From Myxococcales bacterium UBA1660 (lineage in GTDB: Bacteria; Myxococcota_A; Polyangia; Polyangiales; Houyiibacteriaceae), in contig DCLA01000070.1 of assembly GCA_002320815.1 (NCBI GenBank), forward strand, positions 1-5,677: a DNA stretch of 5,677 nt, read 5' to 3'. The translations under genes were made by a program, and so were the position numbers. This document shows positions 1 to 5,170 of the stretch, piece by piece (the stretch's first letter is position 1; each line of letters starts with the position of its first letter). Below the pieces are notes generated by a model, which was not told where the DNA came from, did no database searches, and worked only from the letters and a program-made list of their open reading frames with translations.

Positions 1-4
1 TCGG

Positions 5-97
5 GTCAACCCCGGTCGGTCTCGCGTCAACCCCGGTCGGTCTCGGATCCGCCGGTTTTGGGTCAACCCCGGTCGGTTTCGGGTCAACCCCGGTCGG
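5..97. repeat. Four direct copies of a 15-bp GTCAACCCCGGTCGG repeat
   Basis: Identical cores lie at 5-19, 26-40, 62-76 and 83-97. Copies 1-2 and 3-4 are each spaced 21 bp start to start. The two pairs are separated by a 36-bp step that contains a different 15-bp filler (47-61). The full unit is about GTCAACCCCGGTCGGTYTCGS. The repeats sit just past the stop codon of the minus-strand gene, at the window edge. Repeated motifs of about 20 bp near an element end are known for the IS21 family (multiple transposase-binding sites inside the terminal repeats), so this may be the end of an insertion element lying to the left. No transposase is visible to support that. Alternatives are a genus-specific intergenic repeat or the 3' end of a repetitive coding region, because the spacings are all multiples of three. 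The repeats themselves are certain. Their identity is not. Confidence 0.9.
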
Positions 98-110
98 GGG
101 CCGAGGGGGG

Positions 111-1154
111 TCATGGGCGGCGTTTCCAGCGGGCGCGGCGCCTCGCGGCGCGGGCGCGGGCCTTGTCGCGGGAGAAGAGGTCCACGTAGTCGATGGGTTC
201 GATCGGCGGCCGCTGCGCCTCCCCGAGGTCCGGCAGCCGCCGTTCCAGCGCCTCGCCGAACTGCAGCAGGCTCGGCGCCGCGCCCCCGAACCTCGGTCGG
301 TCCACCGTCGCCGCCGCCTCGACCAGCCGCTCCGCCACGGGCCGCCCCACGTACCGCCGCCGCGCCAGGTCCAGGAAGCTCGCCACCAGCGAGTCCGGAC
401 TGAACGCATGCCGCAGGATGATCTCCGCTCCGATCCGCAGCACGGCGTCCGGTTGCAGCCCGCCATCCCGGAGGAGCACCACGGCCGGCTGGAAGTAGTT
501 GTAGAACGGACAGACGCGCATCCCGAATTCCGCGAAGACGTCCGGCGACTCCATCCGCTCCAGGTGGATGAAGATCTGTCGCACGGTCTCCCCCTGGGGG
601 AGCCGCTCGGCCAGCCGCACGATGCGCGGGATCTGCGACCGATAGATCCGCGCGCGCTCCAGGACCGCGAGGAGCTGATCGGTGCCCACCCGGCCGGCGC
701 AGAGGTCGGCGTATATGGAGTAGATGAAGGCGTCCGCCTCGGCGTCGTCCCCGAAGAGCAGCTCCTGAGTCCCCGGCTCGGACACGATTCGGGACTCGAG
801 GAGCGCCCCCAGCTTGTAGGACACCTGGTCCTTCAAGAAGCGCACGCGCCCCCGCATCAGGTTCTGCAGGCTGGGCTTCAAGGTGAACGAGTCCCAGCGG
901 ATCCCGTCGAGCCGCAGCTTGGCCTCGAGGACCCGCCGCATCTGCTCCGGGCTCCCCGAGAGGATGGTGATCGCCGCCGGCCCCGTGGCGCGGAGCTCCC
1001 GGAGCAACGCGCTGGCGCCGGGCATGGTCCGCTTGCGCGACGCAGGCTCCACCGCCGTCTTCAACAGGTCTCGGACCGTGTCGAACTCGGTGCGCAGGTA
1101 GGTCTTGTCCAGATCCCACCGATAGATGGTCGAGCCGGGGGCGATGGCCTCCAC
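111..1154 (-). CDS. HAD-superfamily App1/DUF2183-like phosphatase domain protein
   Basis: A 347-aa protein with a GTG start, the only sensible start because the catalytic motif follows at residue 14. The N-terminal ~155 residues carry all HAD phosphatase motifs in order. Motif I is WDLDKT (D14, D16, T18). Motif II is LSGSP (S66 or S68). Then LKPS (92-95) and a YKL lysine (K114, probable motif III). Motif IV is FGDDAEAD (D136, D137, D141), followed by IY. The order LSxSP - LKPS - YKL - GDxxExD...IY matches the App1/DUF2183 family by eye. The yeast member dephosphorylates phosphatidate to diacylglycerol. D14 and D16 would be nucleophile and general acid/base. Residues ~156-347 are a mostly helical extension I do not recognise, ending in an Arg-rich tail (331-346). 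There is no signal peptide or membrane segment, so it is probably cytoplasmic. The substrate is unknown and a lipid substrate is only an analogy. It is transcribed divergently from the lipoprotein array, with no functional link visible. Confidence 0.85.
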   Translation of the reverse strand: MEAIAPGSTIYRWDLDKTYLRTEFDTVRDLLKTAVEPASRKRTMPGASALLRELRATGPAAITILSGSPEQMRRVLEAKLRLDGIRWDSFTLKPSLQNLMRGRVRFLKDQVSYKLGALLESRIVSEPGTQELLFGDDAEADAFIYSIYADLCAGRVGTDQLLAVLERARIYRSQIPRIVRLAERLPQGETVRQIFIHLERMESPDVFAEFGMRVCPFYNYFQPAVVLLRDGGLQPDAVLRIGAEIILRHAFSPDSLVASFLDLARRRYVGRPVAERLVEAAATVDRPRFGGAAPSLLQFGEALERRLPDLGEAQRPPIEPIDYVDLFSRDKARARAARRRARWKRRP

Positions 1155-1161
1155 GGGGCCG

Positions 1162-1167
1162 ACGATA
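1162..1167 (-). promoter_or_regulatory. Candidate -10 element for the HAD-like gene, near-leaderless
   Basis: Read on the minus strand, the hexamer is TATCGT within TGCTATCGT. It ends 7 nt before the GTG start at 1154, so transcription would begin at or within a base or two of the start codon. No Shine-Dalgarno sequence is seen between them. I could not find a convincing -35 at 16-18 bp. The call rests on position and on similarity to the -10 candidate on the other side of the same intergenic region. Confidence 0.35.
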
Positions 1168-1208
1168 GCAGACCGGGGCCAAGTCTCGACGTGCTCCGTT
1201 CCCGACGC

Positions 1209-1214
1209 TAGAGT
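1209..1214 (+). promoter_or_regulatory. Candidate -10 element for the first lipoprotein gene, near-leaderless
   Basis: TAGAGT lies within CGCTAGAGT and ends 8 nt before the ATG at 1223. Seventeen bases upstream is TCGACG, which matches 4 of 6 positions of the TTGACA -35 consensus. There is no clear Shine-Dalgarno. The transcript would be leaderless or have a leader of one or two bases. The match GCTANNNT is shared with the divergent minus-strand candidate. Confidence 0.4.
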
Positions 1215-1222
1215 GACTGCCG

Positions 1223-2512
1223 ATGCGCTTCGATCTCGGGACGATTCCGGTGACGTTGGCGCTCGCGACCGCCGTCGGGGCTCTGACCAGCGGCTGCGGC
1301 GCCAAGACGGGCCCCTACGTTCCGGACCAGGGGACGAACTCCGAGTTCGATGCCGGCGTGGACCTCGGACCCCAGGACATGGGGCCGGACATGGCCATTC
1401 CGTGCATCGAGGTGCCCTTCGACGGCGGCCCGGTCGATCTCCAGCTCGACGTCGAGGCCCAGGTCGGGCGCGCGGACGTGGTCTTCCTGATCGACCGGAC
1501 GGCGTCGATGATGGACGAGATCGGCGAGATCCGGGAGACCCTGCGGACCCGGCTCGCGCCGGCCATCCGGACCGCCATCCCCGACTCGGAGATCGGCGTG
1601 GCGACCTTCGCCGACTTCCCGGTCGACCCCTACGGTTCCCGCGGCGACGGCGACACCCCCTTCAGCTTGCGGCAGCGGGTCACCAACGACGTGGCGCAGG
1701 TGCAGACGGCCCTGGCCACCATCGACCTCGGCAACGGCGCCGACATCCAGGAGAGCCAGGTCGAGGCGCTCTACCAGGTGGTCACCGGCGAGGGCCTCGA
1801 CGGCTTCATCGACCGCTCCAGCGGTTGTCCCCGTGGCGGCTTCGGCTACGCCTGCTTCCGCACCGACGCCTTGCCGGTCGTGCTGCTCTTCACCGACGCG
1901 ACCTTCCACAACGGACCCGGTGGCGCGTTCCCCTACGCCGACGCGCGCGTCCCCGGTGCGGCGACCTACGACATGGCCGTCGAGGCCCTGCGAGCCCGGG
2001 GCGCCCGGGTCATCGGGTTCGACTCGGGCGAGGTGGGCTCGGGGGTCCCCGCGGTGCTCTCCCGGCTCGCTCGGGACACCGAGACCCTCGCCGACGGCTC
2101 GCCCTTGGTCTACGACATCGGGACCCGTGGCCAGGCCCTCGGCACCTCGGTGGTGTCCGCCATCGAGACCTTCGCCGGCACGGTGGTCCAGGACATCGAG
2201 GTCGTGCTCTCCGACGGTGACCGCACCGATGGCGTCGATCCGCTGGAGCTCATCGAGGCCATCGTGGCCGCGGAGGCCATCCCGCCGGACGGCGTGAGCG
2301 GGACCGACGGCGCCAAGTTCCTCGACGCGCAGGCGGGGACCCAGCTCTTCTGGCAGGTCACCCTCCGCAATGGAGCGGTCGCCCCCGGCGCCGGACCGCA
2401 GCGCATTCGGGTCCGGGCGGTCTTCCTCGGTGACGACCGCCGGCGACTGGACGAAGAGCTCTTCGACATCGTGGTGCCCGGCGCGGACGGCTCCGGATGC
2501 GAATCGCTCTGA
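1223..2512 (+). CDS. Integrin betaI-like VWA-domain lipoprotein, paralog 1
   Basis: A 429-aa predicted surface lipoprotein. An in-frame TGA at 1214-1216 rules out a longer N-terminus, so the ATG is well fixed. The signal peptide ends LTSG-C25. Threonine at -3 is atypical and Leu is at -4. Residue +2 is Gly. A flexible Asp/Gly/Met linker (about 26-60) precedes Cys61. The I domain begins at ~85 with VVFLIDRTASMMDEI: D91, T93 and S95 form the MIDAS, and D98/E99 occupy the ADMIDAS positions. FADFPVDPY (129-137) carries D131. The segment ADIQES (173-178) carries D174 and the MIDAS Glu E177, but Gln176 replaces the integrin Pro and Gly172 the integrin Asn. LLFTDATFHNGPGG supplies D225. Residues ~323-420 look like a beta-sandwich resembling the second half of an integrin hybrid domain. 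Cys61, 202, 211 and 426 are conserved in all three paralogs. The predicted role is metal-dependent ligand binding or adhesion. The ligand is unknown. Confidence 0.88.
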   Translation: MRFDLGTIPVTLALATAVGALTSGCGAKTGPYVPDQGTNSEFDAGVDLGPQDMGPDMAIPCIEVPFDGGPVDLQLDVEAQVGRADVVFLIDRTASMMDEIGEIRETLRTRLAPAIRTAIPDSEIGVATFADFPVDPYGSRGDGDTPFSLRQRVTNDVAQVQTALATIDLGNGADIQESQVEALYQVVTGEGLDGFIDRSSGCPRGGFGYACFRTDALPVVLLFTDATFHNGPGGAFPYADARVPGAATYDMAVEALRARGARVIGFDSGEVGSGVPAVLSRLARDTETLADGSPLVYDIGTRGQALGTSVVSAIETFAGTVVQDIEVVLSDGDRTDGVDPLELIEAIVAAEAIPPDGVSGTDGAKFLDAQAGTQLFWQVTLRNGAVAPGAGPQRIRVRAVFLGDDRRRLDEELFDIVVPGADGSGCESL

Positions 2513-3744
2513 CGGCGCTCGCGCTCTTCATCGGGGCGTGCGGCGCCAAGACCGGGTTGGACGCGCCGGACCTCGGACCCGATCTCGGCGTCGACCTCGG
2601 CCCGGACCTGGGTCCCCCGCCGCCGCCACCCCCGGTCTGCATCGAGGTCCCCCGGGACGCCGGCCCGGTCGACGTGAGCTTCGAGCTCCCGGTCGCCCTG
2701 GCGGTCGTCGACGTCTTCTTCCTCCTCGACGCCACGGCCAGCATGGTCGACGAGATCGAGACCATCCGGGAGGGCCTCCAGAGTCGCGTGGTGCCCGGAG
2801 TCCGCGCGGCGATCCCCGACGCCGCCTTCGGGGTCGCGCTCTTCGGAGAGTTCCCGGTGTCGCCCCATGGTCCCGCGGAGGTGCAGCCCTTCGTGATGCG
2901 CCGCACCGTGACCACCGACGTGGTCCAGGTGGAGTCGGCGCTCTCGAGCCTGCCTAGCTGGGGCAACTTCGACGAGCCGGAGGCGGCCACCGAGGGGCTC
3001 TACCAGGTGGCCACCGGCGAAGGACTGGATCCCTGGATCCTCCGCAGCGACGGCTGCCCGGGCGGCGGCACCGGCGGCGCGTGCTTCCGGTCCACGTCGC
3101 TGCCGGTGATCCTCCTGATCACCGACGCGCCGATGAACAACGGGCCCGCCGGGGTCGCGCCGGTGAGCACCTACGACTTCGAGGGACCCCACACGTACGC
3201 CGAAGCCCTCGAGGCCTTGGACCGGGTGGGCGCGCTGGTCATCGGGCTCTGGGCCACGGACTTCGGGACGATGAGCCCTTCGCGGCAGCTGCGGCGGGTC
3301 TCCACCGACACCGGCGCGGTGGTCGATGGCGACCCCCTCGCCCGGAGCATCGGTGGGGGCGGCGACGGGGTGGGCGCGGGGATCGTGAACGCCATCACCG
3401 GCCTCGCCGAGGGCACTCCCCTCGACGTCGACGCGCGGGTCGAAGACGTCCGGGGTGACGCCATCGACGCGCGGGACCTCGTGGTCGCGGTCGAGCCGGT
3501 CTCCGCGGAGCCGTCCGACGGAGTGACGGCCATCGTCGACGGGAAGTTCCTCGGGACCCGACCGGGAACCCGGGTCACCTTCCGGGTGGTGGTGGACACC
3601 TCGAGCGTGCCAGACAGTGCCGCGACCGTGGTCGTGCCCGCCCGGATCGTCTTCCGGGCGTTCGAGCGCAGCCGCCTCGGATCCGAAGAGGTGCTCATCG
3701 TCATCCCCGGCGACGACGGGGGATCCTGCGACGACCTGCCCTGA
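2497..3744 (+). CDS. Integrin betaI-like VWA-domain lipoprotein, paralog 2
   Basis: A 415-aa homolog of both neighbours. Its ATG lies inside the 3' end of the preceding gene (16-nt overlap, different frame), with only a weak GG-rich upstream sequence, so translation is probably coupled. The signal peptide is short: FIGA-C15, a canonical lipobox with Ile at -3. The linker has four [PV]DLG tetrapeptides (24-39) and seven prolines (40-46). The I domain starts VDVFFLLDATASMVDEI: D78, T80, S82 (MIDAS) and D85/E86 (ADMIDAS). FGEFPVSP has E118 where the others have Asp. GNFDEPE (156-162) gives N157-x-D159-x-P161-E162, the full integrin synergistic-site signature. LLITDAPMNNGPAG supplies D210. Its loop differs from paralogs 1 and 3, with Asn for His after TDA and no FPY. 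Conserved Cys are 48, 187, 196 and 411. A glycine-rich stretch GGGGDGVGAG (286-295) is unique to this copy. Predicted surface ligand binding. The ligand is unknown. Confidence 0.88.
   Translation: MRIALTALALFIGACGAKTGLDAPDLGPDLGVDLGPDLGPPPPPPPVCIEVPRDAGPVDVSFELPVALAVVDVFFLLDATASMVDEIETIREGLQSRVVPGVRAAIPDAAFGVALFGEFPVSPHGPAEVQPFVMRRTVTTDVVQVESALSSLPSWGNFDEPEAATEGLYQVATGEGLDPWILRSDGCPGGGTGGACFRSTSLPVILLITDAPMNNGPAGVAPVSTYDFEGPHTYAEALEALDRVGALVIGLWATDFGTMSPSRQLRRVSTDTGAVVDGDPLARSIGGGGDGVGAGIVNAITGLAEGTPLDVDARVEDVRGDAIDARDLVVAVEPVSAEPSDGVTAIVDGKFLGTRPGTRVTFRVVVDTSSVPDSAATVVVPARIVFRAFERSRLGSEEVLIVIPGDDGGSCDDLP
2566..2613 (+). repeat. Four 12-nt coding repeats, [PV]-D-L-G linker
   Basis: Four in-frame 12-nt units (2566-2577, 2578-2589, 2590-2601, 2602-2613) encode PDLG, PDLG, VDLG and PDLG, followed directly by seven proline codons. 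The units differ mainly at synonymous positions, so they are older than a fresh slippage event. They form the acidic, flexible tether between the lipid anchor and the I domain. Confidence 0.8.
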
Positions 3745-3782
3745 AGGGGGCCCCGCGCGTGTCCCCGGTCCGAGTTTTGCTC

Positions 3783-3788
3783 TACGCT
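3783..3788 (+). promoter_or_regulatory. Candidate -10 element for the third lipoprotein gene
   Basis: TACGCT, within TTTTGCTCTACGCT, lies 20 nt before the ATG at 3809. It is in the 64-bp gap after paralog 2, in the most A/T-containing part of that gap. No good -35 is seen at 17 bp. If real, paralog 3 can be transcribed on its own as well as by read-through. The core CTCTA and the following GCTCC resemble the sequence upstream of the HEAT-like gene at 5157-5168. Confidence 0.3.
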
Positions 3789-3796
3789 CCCCCCGT

Positions 3797-3801
3797 GGGA
3801 G
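3797..3801 (+). promoter_or_regulatory. Shine-Dalgarno site fixing the start of paralog 3
   Basis: GGGAG ends 7 nt before the ATG at 3809. It supports that start over upstream in-frame starts, such as the ATG at 3617 inside paralog 2, which would place 64 unrelated residues ahead of the signal peptide. It is the clearest ribosome-binding site in the window. Confidence 0.7.
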
Positions 3802-3808
3802 TGGAACG

Positions 3809-5098
3809 ATGAGCCCGAGCGCGACGAAGGGGGCCCTCGCCCTGGCGGCCCTGGCTGCCCTGGCGGGCGGCTGCGGATCCAAGACGGGGCTCCGGGTCCC
3901 CGAAGAGACGGACGCCGGGCTGCGCGACATGCCGGCTCCGCGCGACATGCCGGCCCCGCCCGACGCGGCGGTGATCTCCGACGTCTGCATCGATCTCCCG
4001 CCGGACGAACCACCGGCCTTCGTCGACGCTCAGTTCGTCGCGCGCATCGCGACCGCCGACGTTCTCTTCCTGGTCGACGTGACCGGCTCCATGAGCGACG
4101 AGATCGACCGGATCCGCGAGACCCTCCGGGACGTGCTGGTGCCGCGGCTGGCCGAGGAGATCCCCGACATCCAGTTCAGCGTGGCGGAGTTCGCCGACTT
4201 CCCGGTGAGCCCCTACGGCGACGAGAGCCAGGACCTGCCCTTCGTCCTGCGCCAGACCTCCACCGCGAACATCGACCAGGTCCAGCGCGCCGTGGACCGG
4301 CTGGCCACCCGGAGCGGCAGCGACATCCCCGAGAGCCACGTCGAGGCGCTCTACCAGGTCGCGACCGGCGCCGGGATCAGCCCCTGGGTGGCGCCCCGGA
4401 GCTGTCCGGCGGAGACCATCGGCTACCCCTGCTTCCGGACCGCCGGGTCCCGCATCGTGCTGCTCTTCACCGACGCGGCCATGCACAACGGCCCCGGCGG
4501 GAGCTTCCCCTACGACGCTCCGGTCCTGCGCCCGACGCCGGCCGACTACGAGCAGGCGGCGGGGGCGCTCCAGTCCATCGGCGCCAAGGTCCTCGGGCTC
4601 TACAGCGGTGCCGACCCCACCGACCGCGCGCTCCCGGACCTCGAGCGCGTCGCGCGCGACACGGGGGCGGTGACGGAGAGCGGCGAGCCCATCGTGCTCG
4701 ACATCGGGTTCCGCGGCGAGCGGCTGGACACCGGCGTCATCGACGCCATCCAACAGCTCGTCCAGGAGGTGCCCATCGACATCGACGCCTTCGTCGAGGA
4801 CTACCCCCTCGACGCCTTCGACGCGCTGCAGTTCGTCACCGGGATCACCACCACCGGCGCGGTGCCGGCGTCGGGCGCCACGGACCTCGGCGACCGCTAC
4901 GCCGAGGTCCGGCCGGGCACGCGCGTCGGTTTCCGCGTCGGCCTGGCCAACGAGACCATCCCGCGGGGTCCGGAGCCCCAGGTGTACTACCTCACCGTGG
5001 TCCTCCGGGGTGACGGAGTCACCCGGCTCCTCGAGACCACGGTGCAGGTGGTGATCCCCTCCCTCGGCGGCGAGGGCTGTGAGGCCACCCGGCTCTGA
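3809..5098 (+). CDS. Integrin betaI-like VWA-domain lipoprotein, paralog 3
   Basis: A 429-aa protein, the same length as paralog 1 and closer to it than to paralog 2. The start is set by the adjacent Shine-Dalgarno and the signal peptide. The hydrophobic core ALALAALAALAGG ends at C22 (Ala at -3, Leu at -4, Gly at +2). The linker has RDMPAP twice (39-44, 45-50). The I domain starts ADVLFLVDVTGSMSDEI: D90, T92 and S94 (MIDAS) and D97/E98 (ADMIDAS). The DVTGSM form is the closest of the three to a standard VWA motif. FADFPVSPY carries D130. SDIPES carries D172, P174 and E175, with Gly170 at the integrin Asn position. LLFTDAAMHNGPGGSFPY supplies D222. Residues ~321-417 form the predicted hybrid-like beta-sandwich. 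Cys60, 199, 208 and 424 are conserved. It is predicted to be displayed on the outer membrane or cell surface as a metal-dependent binding protein. The ligand and partner are unknown. Confidence 0.88.
   Translation: MSPSATKGALALAALAALAGGCGSKTGLRVPEETDAGLRDMPAPRDMPAPPDAAVISDVCIDLPPDEPPAFVDAQFVARIATADVLFLVDVTGSMSDEIDRIRETLRDVLVPRLAEEIPDIQFSVAEFADFPVSPYGDESQDLPFVLRQTSTANIDQVQRAVDRLATRSGSDIPESHVEALYQVATGAGISPWVAPRSCPAETIGYPCFRTAGSRIVLLFTDAAMHNGPGGSFPYDAPVLRPTPADYEQAAGALQSIGAKVLGLYSGADPTDRALPDLERVARDTGAVTESGEPIVLDIGFRGERLDTGVIDAIQQLVQEVPIDIDAFVEDYPLDAFDALQFVTGITTTGAVPASGATDLGDRYAEVRPGTRVGFRVGLANETIPRGPEPQVYYLTVVLRGDGVTRLLETTVQVVIPSLGGEGCEATRL
3923..3958 (+). repeat. 18-nt tandem duplication encoding RDMPAP twice
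   Basis: Units 3923-3940 and 3941-3958 differ at a single base (GCT versus GCC) and encode RDMPAP-RDMPAP, followed by a partial PDA. The near identity suggests a recent slippage duplication in the lipoprotein tether. The corresponding linkers of paralogs 1 and 2 have different repeats, so this segment evolves quickly. Confidence 0.85.
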
Positions 5099-5160
5099 CC
5101 CGGGCTTACGCTTCTGGCGGGCGGGTGGGATCCACTGGCCCGAGCCGGGCGATTGTGCTC

Positions 5161-5166
5161 TAGCTC
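5161..5166 (+). promoter_or_regulatory. Candidate -10 element for the HEAT-like gene, near-leaderless
   Basis: TAGCTC, within TTGTGCTCTAGCTCC, ends 4 nt before the ATG at 5171, and no Shine-Dalgarno is visible. The 72-bp gap after paralog 3 also holds a small GC hairpin, GCCCG-AGC-CGGGC (5138-5150). It has no T-tract, so I do not call it a terminator. The promoter call rests on position and on likeness to the other intergenic regions here. Confidence 0.3.
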
Positions 5167-5170
5167 CATC

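Noticed and set aside
5..97. CRISPR array
   Set aside because: Repeats are only 15 bp, the spacing between cores is 6 or 21 bp, and the 6-bp gaps are nearly constant sequence rather than unique spacers.
408..1211. Plus-strand open frame opposite the HAD-like gene
   Set aside because: Composition is His/Arg/Gln-rich without motifs, whereas the minus strand shows the complete HAD motif series.
1126..2220. Plus-strand open frame in an alternative phase over paralog 1
   Set aside because: Arg/Gly/His-rich out-of-frame product. Paralog 1 in its own frame has a signal peptide and conserved I-domain motifs.
2497..2512. Frameshift joining paralogs 1 and 2 into one long gene
   Set aside because: Paralog 1 ends at the same conserved GC[ED] tail as the others, and paralog 2 begins with a complete signal peptide and lipobox, so these are two intact genes.
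3745..3770. Intrinsic terminator after paralog 2
   Set aside because: There is a possible GGGG...CCCC pairing, but the stem is weak and the only T-run (TTTT at 3775-3778) is 9 nt past it. The geometry is not convincing.
3617..3808. 64-codon upstream extension of paralog 3
   Set aside because: It would bury the signal peptide and lipobox internally and lies largely inside paralog 2. The ATG at 3809 has a Shine-Dalgarno.
2110..3990. Long minus-strand open frame (626 codons) opposite paralogs 1-3
   Set aside because: It is low-complexity His/Arg/Gly/Asp-rich shadow sequence typical of the antisense of GC-rich genes. It crosses two genes and two intergenic junctions, while the plus strand encodes clear homologous domains.
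5138..5150. Terminator hairpin GCCCG-AGC-CGGGC after paralog 3
   Set aside because: The stem is five base pairs with a three-base loop and no following T-tract. Chance GC pairing is likely at this composition.
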